Origin: Paenibacillus macerans
Lineage (GTDB): Bacteria > Bacillota > Bacilli > Paenibacillales > Paenibacillaceae
Assembly: GCF_023715465.1 (NCBI RefSeq)
Contig: NZ_JAMBOE010000014.1
Span: 62,001 to 126,000, forward strand
Length of the DNA stretch: 64,000 nt
Reading direction: 5' to 3'
Each line of letters opens with the position of its first letter. Within the stretch, counting starts at the first letter, position 1. Shown piece after piece: positions 35,990 through 44,634 of this stretch. Below the pieces are notes generated by a model. The model was given only the letters and a program-made list of their open reading frames with translations. It had not been told where the DNA came from and did not search any database. The position numbers and the translations under genes were made by a program.

Positions 35990-37356
35990 GAGCGGGGTCC
36001 CTTACCCGGCAGCTTGCGGAACGAATTGTTGGCTCCGATCCGCTGAAGGATACGCGGGCCTTGGAGGCCGCACGCGCCGGGGTGCTGGACTGGCTGGCAT
36101 CAACGCTGGCGGCAAGGGTCGATACGGGAGCGGACAGCATCGCTGCGGCGCTTGGGACCGGTGCGGGCTGGGCAGGCAACGGCCGCTCGTCCGTGCCGGG
36201 AAGGCCGGAACGGCTTCCGGCGCTTGATGCCGCGCTGGTCAACGGCTACTTAAGCCATGCGCTCGATTACGACGACGTCCACGAAAGCGTCCGGGGCCAC
36301 CCGAGCGCCGTGATTTTGTCCGCGCTGCTGGCGGAAGCGGAGGAGCGGAGGGCGACCGGCGCCGATTTCCTGGCAGCGTATATCGTCGGGGTTGAGACGA
36401 TGTGCAGGCTCGGGCTGGCGCTTGGTCCCAAGCCCTACGCGGCCGGCTGGCATAGCACCGCCGTTCTCGGCGTGGTGGGGGCCGCCGCCGCGTGCGCCCG
36501 GCTGATTGGCCTCGACGCCAGCACGATCGCCCGAGCACTCGGATTAGCGGCCACGCAAGCCGGCGGGCTAAGAGTGCATTTCGGCACGCAGGTGAAGCCT
36601 CTGCACGCGGGGTTGGCCGCCCGCTCGGGTTTGCTGGCAACGCGGCTCGCGGAAGCGGGGATCGCCGGAGCGGAGGAGCCGCTGGAGGGGCCGCTTGGTT
36701 TTTTTGCGGCCCTCGGCGGGGGCGAAGCGAAACCGGAGAAGACGCTGGAAGGCTGGGGCGAGCCGTGGCAAATCGCCGAACCCGGCCTATGGTTCAAACG
36801 GTATCCGTGCTGCTCGGCGTCCCATCATGCCGCGGATGCCGCACTGGCGATTCGTGCCGCTCGTGGGGCGGCGGACATCTCGGCGATCGACCGCGTGACC
36901 GCCACTTTTCCGCCCGGGGGGGACGCCGCTCTCATCGTCCGCGAACCGAAAACGGGCGTGGAAGGGCGCTTCAGCGTCGAATATGTGATTGCGGCGGCGC
37001 TGGCCGACGGAGAACTTGGCATCGGCACGTTTGCCGATGAAACGATCCGCCCTGATTTGCTGGCGCTTGCGGCGAAGGTGCAGCGATGTTACGACGCCGA
37101 TATCGTTCCCGCGCCAAACGCGATGCCAAAAGGGCGGTTTACGATTGTCAGCGTCGCGTACGCCGATGGATCGACGTATACAGAGCGGGTGGATTGCCCG
37201 CGCGGAGCGCCCGGCCGTCCGCTGACTCCGGAGGAAAGAATGGACAAGTACGCTGACGCTGCCCGTGGCCTTTCCGCCGTTTGGCAGGAGCTGCCCGGCA
37301 AGGTCGGGCGACTGGAGCAGCTAACTGATATGCACACACTGATTCCTGATATTTAA
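35986..37356 (+). CDS. MmgE/PrpD-family protein (dehydratase or epimerase)
   Basis: 456 aa. Family motifs: A-L-V-N-G-Y-L-S-H-A-L-D-Y-D-D-V-H near residue 85, G-W-H-S-T-A-V-L-G, and Y-P-C-C-S-A-S-H-H-A-A-D-A in the C-terminal half. Members include 2-methylcitrate dehydratase, cis-aconitate decarboxylase and iminodisuccinate epimerase. No methylcitrate-cycle genes are nearby, and the next gene encodes a fumarase/aspartase-superfamily lyase. That pairing resembles the reported iminodisuccinate route, but the assignment is inference. Locally very GC-rich. Coupled to the amidohydrolase by ATGA. Confidence 0.85.
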   Translation: MRAGSLTRQLAERIVGSDPLKDTRALEAARAGVLDWLASTLAARVDTGADSIAAALGTGAGWAGNGRSSVPGRPERLPALDAALVNGYLSHALDYDDVHESVRGHPSAVILSALLAEAEERRATGADFLAAYIVGVETMCRLGLALGPKPYAAGWHSTAVLGVVGAAAACARLIGLDASTIARALGLAATQAGGLRVHFGTQVKPLHAGLAARSGLLATRLAEAGIAGAEEPLEGPLGFFAALGGGEAKPEKTLEGWGEPWQIAEPGLWFKRYPCCSASHHAADAALAIRAARGAADISAIDRVTATFPPGGDAALIVREPKTGVEGRFSVEYVIAAALADGELGIGTFADETIRPDLLALAAKVQRCYDADIVPAPNAMPKGRFTIVSVAYADGSTYTERVDCPRGAPGRPLTPEERMDKYADAARGLSAVWQELPGKVGRLEQLTDMHTLIPDI

Positions 37357-37418
37357 GAGGTAGTTCAAAAGCCGACTTTTTGAACACGCATTTTTGAACA
37401 CTTTTGAACACGTACTTA
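37357..37418. repeat. Dispersed repeat with TTCAAAA/TTTTGAACACG, copy B
   Basis: GAGGTAGTTCAAAAGCCGAC followed by three spaced TTTTGAACACG-type segments. The first 38 nt match the copy at 6718-6756. It begins at the stop of the MmgE/PrpD gene and interrupts the run before the lyase gene. Confidence 0.7.
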
Positions 37419-37447
37419 TGAGCACGCACACTTAGGAGGTACACACC

Positions 37448-38824
37448 ATGCCGTCACATGTTATCGATATGATTATGCTGCAAAACAATTTTGGAACCGC
37501 GGAAATGCGCCAGGTCTGGTCGGACGAGAACCGGCTGCAGAAGCACCTCGACGTGGAAGCGGCTCTGGCGCTTGCGGAAGCGGAACTTGCGCTCATCCCG
37601 GCCGAATCGGCGGCTGTCATTGCCGACAAGGCCAAGGTAGAGCTTATGAATATAGAGGAAATCGCCCAGGAAGTGCTGAAGGTTAAGCATTCGCTGATGC
37701 CGACGCTGAAGGCGTTGCAGAATCTGTGCGGCCCTGAGCACGGGGAATGGATTCACTATGGCGCGACCACGCAGGACATTGTCGACACCGGGATGATGCT
37801 GCAGCTTAAGGAAGCCCACCGGATTATCGTGCGCGATCTGCGCGCGGTCGCCCGCGAACTGGCGCGGCTGGCACGCAAGCATCGGGAAACGCCGATGGCG
37901 GGGCGTTCCCACGGCATGCAGGGCCTGCCGACCACGTTCGGCTTCAAAATCGCCGTTCTGCTTGACGAGACGATCCGCCATCTGGATCGGCTTCGCGAAG
38001 CGGAAGCCCGGGTATTCACCGGCGTGATGGGTGGCGGTGTTGGCACTTACGCCTCCTTCGGCCCGCACGGGCCGGAGGTGGAGCGGCTGACGATGGAACG
38101 GCTTGGCCTGCAAGCGCCGAATATTAGCTGGCACTCGTCCCGGGACCGTTCGGCGGAATACGCCGGCCTGCTCGGCATGATCAGCGGCACGCTCGGCAAA
38201 ATGGGCAACGAATTTTACAATTTGATGCGCACCGAGATAGACGAGGTGGAAGAACCGTTTACATCGGGCAAAATCGGTTCCTCGACGATGCCGCATAAAC
38301 GGAACCCGGCGGCGCTGGAAGGGATCGCAAGCCTCACCAAGCCGATCCGTTACAATGCCGCGCTTGTGCAGGAGTCGATGATCGTCGAGCACGAGCGGGA
38401 CGCGATGTCCTGGCGCGGGGAATGGATCGCGCTGCCGGAAAGCTGCATTTATTTGGCGGCCCAACTCGCGTCCACGAAAGCGGTTCTGGCCGGACTGGTC
38501 GTCAAGCCCGACCATATGCTGCGGAATTTGAACAAACTCGGAGGATTGCTGCTTTCTGAGCGCGTTATGTTTGCGCTGGCGAAGCCGATGGGCAAGCAGA
38601 CCGCGCATGAGGTCGTTTACGAGTTGTGTATGAAAAGCGTGGAGGAGGACATTCCTTTCCGCGATATCTTGATGGCTGACACTCGCATCCGGCAAGCGGT
38701 CGCCGTGGAAGAGCTGGAGCGGTTGATGGACCCGTCCACGTATTTGGGTTCGGCTCCGCAAACGGTAGACCGGGTGCTGGCCGCCGCCGAGGCGAGCGGG
38801 TGGCTGCGGGAAGAACAAGCGTAA
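37448..38824 (+). CDS. Adenylosuccinate lyase/fumarase-superfamily C-N lyase
   Basis: 458 aa. Superfamily motifs: Y-G-A-T-T-Q-D-I-V-D-T, G-R-S-H-G-M-Q-G-L-P (general-acid His), and the signature G-S-S-T-M-P-H-K-R-N-P with its catalytic Ser loop. These enzymes split N-substituted aspartates (or arginino-/adenylosuccinate) to fumarate plus an amine; carboxymuconate cycloisomerases are close relatives. The context (amidohydrolase, MmgE/PrpD, amino-acid transporter) and the absence of pur neighbours argue for a catabolic lyase rather than PurB. RBS region TTAGGAGGT. Confidence 0.88.
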   Translation: MPSHVIDMIMLQNNFGTAEMRQVWSDENRLQKHLDVEAALALAEAELALIPAESAAVIADKAKVELMNIEEIAQEVLKVKHSLMPTLKALQNLCGPEHGEWIHYGATTQDIVDTGMMLQLKEAHRIIVRDLRAVARELARLARKHRETPMAGRSHGMQGLPTTFGFKIAVLLDETIRHLDRLREAEARVFTGVMGGGVGTYASFGPHGPEVERLTMERLGLQAPNISWHSSRDRSAEYAGLLGMISGTLGKMGNEFYNLMRTEIDEVEEPFTSGKIGSSTMPHKRNPAALEGIASLTKPIRYNAALVQESMIVEHERDAMSWRGEWIALPESCIYLAAQLASTKAVLAGLVVKPDHMLRNLNKLGGLLLSERVMFALAKPMGKQTAHEVVYELCMKSVEEDIPFRDILMADTRIRQAVAVEELERLMDPSTYLGSAPQTVDRVLAAAEASGWLREEQA

Positions 38825-38942
38825 GTACGGGGACAGCGGCACAGATCAACTACATTAACGTTCCCCGATAGAACCCGCCCGTGAGGCACCTGAGACCGGG
38901 CGGCGTTCATCGGCATTGAACGGCAGGAGGACGGAGAACGAC

Positions 38943-39464
38943 ATGGCTAATTTTCGTATGGCAACCTTGAACGACGCGCCTGCTTTGCTCGATTTATCGC
39001 TGCGCGCCTATGAACCGATCCGCCAGCTCGGCATTAACTTTGCCGCCGCCACGGCGGACCTCGCCCTTGTGGAAAAAAATATTCGGGAAAACCTCTGTTT
39101 CATGATGGAGGAGGACGGAAAAATCGTGTCCACGATCTCGGCCAGAATGCCGTGGGGCCCGTCCCCGGGACCGTTCGGGGTGCCTCACCTGTGGTGGTTT
39201 GCCAGCGACCCGGATGCAGGGCGGAAAGGGATCGGCCGGGAGATGATATCCTGGTGCGAGGAAACGATCGTTCGCGATACCTTGAAATCTCCGGCCGTTT
39301 CGCTGGGTACGGCGGACAAGCATCCTTGGCTGATCGACATGTACAAGCGGCGCGGGTACGAAATTGAAGGCTCCAAGGATCTGGGCAAAGGCCATATTAC
39401 GATTTACATGAAAAAAATCCTCATTCCGGGTATGCTAAAGCAAGACGGCGAAAAACGACATTAA
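38943..39464 (+). CDS. GNAT-family N-acetyltransferase
   Basis: 173 aa from the ATG at 38943. Begins M-A-N-F-R-M-A-T-L-N-D-A-P-A-L-L-D-L-S-L. The acetyl-CoA loop reads A-G-R-K-G-I-G-R-E-M-I-S-W, close to the R/Q-x-x-G-x-G/A motif. The C-terminal strand motif is M-Y-K-R-R-G-Y-E-I-E. It sits in the amidohydrolase/lyase run and could acylate an amino-compound intermediate or protect against it. Substrate unknown. Confidence 0.85.
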   Translation: MANFRMATLNDAPALLDLSLRAYEPIRQLGINFAAATADLALVEKNIRENLCFMMEEDGKIVSTISARMPWGPSPGPFGVPHLWWFASDPDAGRKGIGREMISWCEETIVRDTLKSPAVSLGTADKHPWLIDMYKRRGYEIEGSKDLGKGHITIYMKKILIPGMLKQDGEKRH

Positions 39465-39465
39465 G

Positions 39466-39494
39466 TTGACTAGTCTGATAGGAATATATATAAT
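39466..39494 (+). promoter_or_regulatory. Promoter of the amino-acid ABC transporter operon
   Basis: TTGACT, 17-nt spacer, TATAAT, starting just after the GNAT gene stop. Confidence 0.8.
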
Positions 39495-39564
39495 GTAACT
39501 CATTAAATTGTCGAATTTGTCGATATAAGCGAATAACATCATGAATGAGGGGGAAAACACAAAA

Positions 39565-40359
39565 ATGAAGAAAAGATATCTATTTACCTTAATCTCTATA
39601 CTTTTGATCGGCCTGCTCGCTACCGCTTGCTCCGGTTCAAATTCCGGGGCGACAGACGGGAAGAAGGTGCTCCGCGTCGGGGCGACAGGACAATCTTTTC
39701 CCAACAGCTATAAAGATGGGGACAAGCTGGTTGGCTTCGATGTGGAAGTCATTGAAAAAGTTGCCGCCAATCTCGGTTACACCGTCGAGTGGACCAATTC
39801 GGATTTCAGCGGTTTGTTGGGGCAATTGGAGACGGACAAAATCGACACCATCGCCAACGCCGTTGCGGTAACGGACGAGCGGAGGGCCAAATACGATTTC
39901 ACGGCGCCGTATTCCTATGCCGGGGTTACGATTGTTACGCATAAGGACAACGCGAATATCAACACGCTGGACGACCTGAAAGGCAAAACTGTAGCCGGTG
40001 TATTCGGTTCGCAAAACGTGAAAAACCTGGAGAAGTTCGATACGAAAGGCGAGATCAAGGTCCGGACGTACGAAACTCGCGACGGCGCGCAAAACGATGT
40101 GCTGAACAAGCGTGTGGATGGTTACGTGAATTCTAAGTCGTCCCTGCTGGCGGAAATCAAAAAGCAGGACTTGCCGTTGAAGTTTGTCGGTGAACCGTTC
40201 CATTACGAGGATGTCGCATTCCCGTTTGTCAAGAATGAAAAAAATGCCGCTTTGATCGAGCAAATCAACGCCGAGATTCAAAAATTGAGAGACGACGGGA
40301 CGCTAAAACAGATTTCTGATAAATACTTCGGAGAAGATATTACGGTAAAACCGGAGTAA
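39565..40359 (+). CDS. Amino-acid ABC transporter substrate-binding lipoprotein
   Basis: 264 aa. Lipobox L-L-A-T-A-C-S-G (lipidated Cys about residue 22). Family 3 solute-binding protein: V-G-F-D-V-E-V-I-E-K-V-A-A-N-L-G-Y, I-A-N-A-V-A-V-T-D-E-R-R-A-K-Y-D-F, and D-D-G-T-L-K-Q-I-S-D-K-Y-F-G-E-D. Relatives (TcyA and similar) bind polar amino acids, often cystine. The lyase-containing cluster immediately upstream suggests it may import that cluster's substrate. Confidence 0.9.
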   Translation: MKKRYLFTLISILLIGLLATACSGSNSGATDGKKVLRVGATGQSFPNSYKDGDKLVGFDVEVIEKVAANLGYTVEWTNSDFSGLLGQLETDKIDTIANAVAVTDERRAKYDFTAPYSYAGVTIVTHKDNANINTLDDLKGKTVAGVFGSQNVKNLEKFDTKGEIKVRTYETRDGAQNDVLNKRVDGYVNSKSSLLAEIKKQDLPLKFVGEPFHYEDVAFPFVKNEKNAALIEQINAEIQKLRDDGTLKQISDKYFGEDITVKPE

Positions 40360-40392
40360 TGGCTCAGGTGAATGGAGAGCAGGCGATTCGAT

Positions 40393-41064
40393 ATGAATTT
40401 TGATCCTTCTTATATTCTAGTGGCGATGGCCAATGCGATGAAATACATTCCGATTGCCTTGTTTATGGCCGTCCTGGCCATGGTCATCGCCGTGGTGGTT
40501 GGGCTTGTGCTGGCATTCCTGCGGAACAGCTCCAACCGGGGGCTGCGGGGGCTGGCCAGCGTATATATTTCGTTTTTCCGCTCCATCCCGATGCTGGTGC
40601 AGTTGTTCTTGATCTATTATGGATTGCCGCAGTTGTTTCCCTTTTTTACAAAAATGGATGCGGTCACCGCGGCGATTATCGGACTCGGGATCAAGCAGGC
40701 CGCTTTCCTTGCGGAAATCTTTCGCGCTGCGCTTCTGTCGGTGGACAAGGGGCAGATGGAGGCTTGTTTAACCGGAGGAATGACGAAAGCGCAGGCGTAC
40801 TGGCGTATCATCTTGCCTCAGGCGGCGCGCAATGCCCTTCCGGGTACGGGCAACGTTTTCATCTCGCTGCTCAAAGAAACCTCGCTCGCCTTCACTTTGG
40901 GCGTCGTGGAAATCTTCGCGGAAGCAAAAATGCAAGCGGCGGAATCGTTCCGGTTCTTTGAGGCTTACTTGGCCGTGGCCTTGATTTATTGGGCGATGAT
41001 TATCGTGTACACTTATTTGCAACAATTGCTGGAAAAATACTTGGAGCGTCCATACCGGACGTAA
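40393..41064 (+). CDS. Amino-acid ABC transporter permease
   Basis: 223 aa from the ATG at 40393; an in-frame ATG at 40372 is a possible longer start, and neither has a perfect ribosome site. About five helices, with the His/Glu-type signature Y-I-S-F-F-R-S-I-P-M-L-V-Q-L-F-L-I-Y-Y-G and the EAA-like loop Q-M-E-A-C-L-T-G-G-M-T-K-A-Q-A-Y. It lies between the binding protein and ATPase genes. Confidence 0.9.
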   Translation: MNFDPSYILVAMANAMKYIPIALFMAVLAMVIAVVVGLVLAFLRNSSNRGLRGLASVYISFFRSIPMLVQLFLIYYGLPQLFPFFTKMDAVTAAIIGLGIKQAAFLAEIFRAALLSVDKGQMEACLTGGMTKAQAYWRIILPQAARNALPGTGNVFISLLKETSLAFTLGVVEIFAEAKMQAAESFRFFEAYLAVALIYWAMIIVYTYLQQLLEKYLERPYRT

Positions 41065-41078
41065 AGGTTGAATGGTAT

Positions 41079-41816
41079 ATGATTAGAGTCACGAATTTAA
41101 CCAAAAGCTTTAAAAGCCTGGAGGTCTTGAGGGGCATCGATCTGGAACTCAAGGACGGGGAAGTACTCTCGATTATCGGCCCTTCCGGGTCGGGGAAATC
41201 GACGCTGATCCGTTGTTTGAACTTTCTGGAGAATCCGGACACCGGGATCATTGAAATCGGGAACGCCAAGTTGGACGCGGAAAACTGCACGCGTAAGGAA
41301 ATTCAGCAGTTGCGTTCGCAAACCGCCATGGTTTTCCAAAATTATAATTTGTACAAAAATAAAACGGCATTGCAAAACGTGACGGAATCTTTGATTGTCG
41401 TGAAGAAAATGCCGAAAAAGGATGCGGACGAGCTTGGCATGCAGCTGCTGAAGCAGGTCGGGCTGGCCGAGAAAAAGGACAACTACCCCGCGACGCTGTC
41501 GGGGGGTCAGCAGCAACGCGTTAGTATTGCTCGTGCGCTGGCCATGCGCCCGCACGCCATTTTGTTCGACGAACCGACCTCATCGCTCGATCCGGAGTTG
41601 GTAGCCGAAGTGCTGCAGGTTATCAAATCGATCGCGGAGATGGACACGACCATGATCATCGTGACGCACGAAATGGCATTTGCCCGCGAGGTATCGGACC
41701 ATATCGTGTTTGTCGAAGGTGGCCACATCGTCGAGCAAGGCCCGCCTGATCAATTTTTCAACCATCCGCAGAAAGATCGGACGAAGCAGTTTCTTAAAAA
41801 TTTTCAAAATGGATAA
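41079..41816 (+). CDS. Amino-acid ABC transporter ATP-binding protein
   Basis: 245 aa from the ATG at 41079 (M-I-R-V-T-N-L-T-K-S-F) after AAAGG. Walker A G-P-S-G-S-G-K-S-T, Q-loop M-V-F-Q-N-Y-N-L-Y, signature L-S-G-G-Q-Q-Q-R-V-S-I-A-R, Walker B A-I-L-F-D-E-P-T-S-S-L-D and H-loop V-T-H-E-M are complete. Typical GlnQ/TcyC-type polar amino-acid importer ATPase; last gene of the operon. Confidence 0.93.
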   Translation: MIRVTNLTKSFKSLEVLRGIDLELKDGEVLSIIGPSGSGKSTLIRCLNFLENPDTGIIEIGNAKLDAENCTRKEIQQLRSQTAMVFQNYNLYKNKTALQNVTESLIVVKKMPKKDADELGMQLLKQVGLAEKKDNYPATLSGGQQQRVSIARALAMRPHAILFDEPTSSLDPELVAEVLQVIKSIAEMDTTMIIVTHEMAFAREVSDHIVFVEGGHIVEQGPPDQFFNHPQKDRTKQFLKNFQNG

Positions 41817-41837
41817 AGCAGGTAGTTTTCACTGGAG

Positions 41838-41868
41838 ACCGGATCCCGGAGGGGATTCGGTTTTTTTT
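41838..41868 (+). terminator. Terminator of the amino-acid transporter operon
   Basis: ACCGGATCCC and GGGGATTCGGT form a stem with a short loop, followed by eight T. Confidence 0.85.
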
Positions 41869-41877
41869 GACAGTATA

Positions 41878-42215
41878 GAATTTATAAAATTTGGGGCAAG
41901 GTAGAGGGCGACGAGCAGGGAGAGAGGAGAGGAGAAGAGGAATCGGGAGGCTAAGGGACACCAGAGCCGCTATTTGAGGAAAAACGGAGGTTAGCAAAAT
42001 GTTAACGGACACAGATGACCTTATTTACCTCAAATCGTCCTGGATGAACGGGTTTAGAACGAAATCAGGGTCGTGTGTGTCCGTTAGTCTGGGAAATATC
42101 CGGGAAATGGGTGGATAAGGTCGCTGGTGTCCGTTAGAGCAGCGTCCAAAGTTTAGGAAGAGCCTCCAATCGCTCCAAAGTAGAAGTCTGAGCCACTAAA
42201 GGACGCCGTCAGGCG
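41878..42215. repeat. Four-unit palindromic intergenic element, copy 6
   Basis: Units at 41952-41975, 42003-42026 (forward) and 42062-42086, 42113-42136 (inverted); spacing 51, 59, 51. It begins GAATTTATAAAATTTGG 10 nt after the terminator. The right flank is the CCAATCGCTCCAAAGTAGAA block of copy 5. The remaining gap to 42360 has no other recognised signal. Confidence 0.85.
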
Positions 42216-42360
42216 GTGGATTGAATTTTTCCAAGCGCCGTCAGCGAAATACTTAAGAACGAAGCAAGTTATCGCCCATAATGTAACTCCAGCTGAGGTT
42301 TTGATGCCTTAATGAACTGGTATAATGAGATTTCTAAGAAAAAGGGGTGTAAATCCTAGG

Positions 42361-42858
42361 ATGAAACTATTCTCTGAACTCAATGGGTTCGTTGTTTATG
42401 AACCTGCCTTGCTACGTAAGTATCTCCACGACAATAACTTACACGATAATGATGTATTAAAATATTTTACAAATACAGAACACGGAGAATTAATAACATT
42501 GGGTGGAATTGCAATCCCTGTTATAGGGGTTAACACCGGCTATTATGATATAAATGTTACATTAGATAAGGCCTTATTGAGATTGACAGATGATGAGGTA
42601 AAAGTGAAGTCTTCTGGTTGGATCTATCATACGGAGACTGGGGTTGTTAATATCATTGCAGTAGGATATTTAAAAAACATCAATTCCATCGTACCGGACA
42701 AAACCTTAACAATCAAAATTAAAGAAGGATGGTATTCTGTTGATATCAGTTGCGGGGAAAAGGAGGGTATAGAAGATTATTTTCTTGAATTCTTATTCAC
42801 TCCTGAAAATAGGAAACCAAAGTTTGCTGGTGATTTTGAAACGGAATACTGCTTTTAA
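42361..42858 (+). CDS. Hypothetical protein, AT-rich
   Basis: 165 aa; the ATG at 42361 has AAAAAGGGGTG upstream, though an in-frame ATG at 42325 is possible. Soluble and acidic, with alternating strands (G-G-I-A-I-P-V-I-G-V-N-T-G-Y-Y-D-I-N-V) and D-Y-F-L-E-F-L-F-T-P-E. Size, acidity and AT-richness are like those of stand-alone immunity proteins, but I recognise no family. It stands alone between element copy 6 and the Rpn pseudogene. Confidence 0.6.
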   Translation: MKLFSELNGFVVYEPALLRKYLHDNNLHDNDVLKYFTNTEHGELITLGGIAIPVIGVNTGYYDINVTLDKALLRLTDDEVKVKSSGWIYHTETGVVNIIAVGYLKNINSIVPDKTLTIKIKEGWYSVDISCGEKEGIEDYFLEFLFTPENRKPKFAGDFETEYCF

Positions 42859-43095
42859 ATACCTAAGTACTTAATTAGAAAAAATGAGAACAAAAAAGGT
42901 GTTAAAAAACTTTCAAGATAATCATGATCGTTATTTACAGTCTCTTAGAGAGGGTGCTTGGATCCTCTTGTGGCAGTTCTCATAAGGGGGGGGGAGCTAA
43001 TTTAATATCAAGCTTTAGAAATAGGTTCTCCCCCTCCTCACAAAATATGGCTCGAAGTTTCCATGTAAGATTGTGTGAGGAGTAGTATCTTTTAT

Positions 43096-44068
43096 TTAAT
43101 TTGTCTTGTATAGCTTGCTTGTTTTCTTCAGCTTCGCCACCTGCTCTTCGGACAACCCCGTAACTTTGGCAACCAGCGATGTTTCCATTCCCTCGCGAAG
43201 CATATTGAGCGCTGTCTTTTCGATCCCTTGCTCGATCCCTTTCTCCAAACCTTTCTCGTACCCCAAACGACTCCATGCGGGCATCAGTTCCATAAAGGAC
43301 TCACCTTCCTCCGGGTATTGTTCTTTCAACTCTTCCAGCAACCGCTTGTCTTGCTCGGGATCGGCATTGAAATACTGATCCGCCACTGACATGATCAGGG
43401 ACATTCGCGCATCATCCAGCTTTCCTTGTAGCCGTAAAATCATCCGTAAATACGCCAGGCGTATTTCTCGCTCTTCTCCCTTAGTATAGCCCATTTTCGC
43501 CAGCAGTGCAGCAGCCACCGGATTGCCGGAATCGATAAATTGCCGCCAGGGTTGCTTCCGCAGTTCCACCTTCATAAACTCAAACTGCAAAATCGCCTGC
43601 TGCGGCGTGCTCATTACCAGCGTATTTTTCTCCTCCTTAGCCTCGTCCGCTGTAAAAACGGCGATGGGAATAATGAGTTTATACTCCTTCCGATGCCGTT
43701 CAAATAAACGGCTGAAGTAGATGAACATTCGCTCGTGGAAGTCGTTTTCCCGGTAGGACTGCGGTTCGATGTGGATCAATATGTACGCATCCAGCTCCAA
43801 GTATCTCGTCTCCAGCAGCAGATCCAGCGTCCGCCTTTCCTCACCAACGATATCCACAAGCAGCTCCTGCATCAAAAAACGGGTATGACGATGATCGAGC
43901 AGCTTGTCGAGCTCAGGAAAGAACAGTTCGATAAACCAAGGTTTGCAATAGCTTCTTGAACGCTTCGTCATGCGGAATGTACTGCCTGCCTTCCGTCCAT
44001 TTCGCCTTCTCTTCTTTTACCGCTAGTTCATAAGCACTATGATTAATCCCTTCCCCTTCCTCTCCCAT
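43096..44068 (-). pseudogene. Rpn/PD-(D/E)XK nuclease family transposase gene, frameshifted
   Basis: The main frame (291 aa, 43971-43096) contains F-I-E-L-F-F-P-E-L-D-K-L-L-D, L-D-L-L-L-E-T-R-Y-L-E-L-D-A-Y-I-L-I-H-I-E-P-Q-S, and a repetitive G-L-E-K-G-I-E-Q-G-I-E-K tail, typical of Rpn recombination-promoting nucleases. Its expected N-terminus is in another frame: an ATG at 44068 gives M-G-E-E-G-E-G-I-N-H ... I-P-H-D-E-A-F-K-K-L-L-Q-T, and the family normally continues directly into the W-F-I-E-L-F-F block. One base too many near 43935-43946 breaks the join. Either a true frameshift or a sequencing error. Confidence 0.8.
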
Positions 44069-44087
44069 AATGTAGAAATTTCGCAAC

Positions 44088-44135
44088 AAAAAAGCACACC
44101 GCCATAACGCCCCTAAGGCGCCAGCAAGTGTGCTT
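44088..44135 (-). terminator. Terminator on the minus strand
   Basis: Read on the minus strand, AAGCACAC ... GTGTGCTT encloses an inner GGCGCC-containing hairpin and is followed by TTTTTTG. It would end transcription of the small membrane-protein gene at 44504-44322. Confidence 0.7.
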
Positions 44136-44321
44136 CACTTTTTCTTTCATTTTTATATGTAAACTATATCATCGATCGGCATGGAGAAGCAATGTTCTAG
44201 ACAAGGGCGTTATACATGAACATGCCCCTCATTACAGAAACATTTAACCTGTCTACTGTTTGGGAGCATTGTTCTATTTCGCTAATTCTATTGGTATAAC
44301 TTTTATCAAAGTTTCTACTTT

Positions 44322-44504
44322 TCACGGTTTTTTTCCATTGTAGCTTTCAATTACATTTGTTGGATCAGCGTTATACAAAAGTATAAGAAATAAGAATAGT
44401 GCCACTAATACTATTAATATTGAACTCCAAATAACTTTAGCTTTTCGACTAATTTTTATCAGCTCCCCTTTTAAATGTTTTGAGCTTCTACAGTAACGTT
44501 TCAT
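44322..44504 (-). CDS. Small single-pass membrane protein
   Basis: 60 aa. A basic N-terminal stretch (K-R-Y-C-R-S-S-K-H-L-K-G and K-I-S-R-K-A-K) is followed by a strong transmembrane helix (V-I-W-S-S-I-L-I-V-L-V-A-L-F-L-F-L-I-L-L-Y) and a short polar tail ending N-G-K-K-P. AAGGTGATAAGG precedes the ATG, and a minus-strand terminator follows. It is divergent from the first XRE-TPR receptor gene. Function unknown; a link with the neighbouring signalling genes is speculative. Confidence 0.5.
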   Translation of the reverse strand: MKRYCRSSKHLKGELIKISRKAKVIWSSILIVLVALFLFLILLYNADPTNVIESYNGKKP

Positions 44505-44554
44505 GCCTTATCACCTTATTTTATCATAGCCCAATCATGCACATTTCTTCCTTA

Positions 44555-44583
44555 TTGCTCCATAATGCAGATGGCCGTATTAT
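44555..44583 (+). promoter_or_regulatory. Promoter of the first XRE-TPR receptor gene
   Basis: TTGCTC, 17-nt spacer, TATTAT, followed by AAGGAGGGG before the TTG start. Confidence 0.55.
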
Positions 44584-44634
44584 AAAATTAGTGTATTTTA
44601 TTGTTCCGGTTTATTTGGTGAAGGAGGGGCTTGC

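Noticed and set aside
37448..38824. Assigning the lyase as purine-pathway PurB
   Set aside because: It carries the superfamily signature but sits in a catabolic cluster with its own neighbours; PurB is normally in the pur operon.
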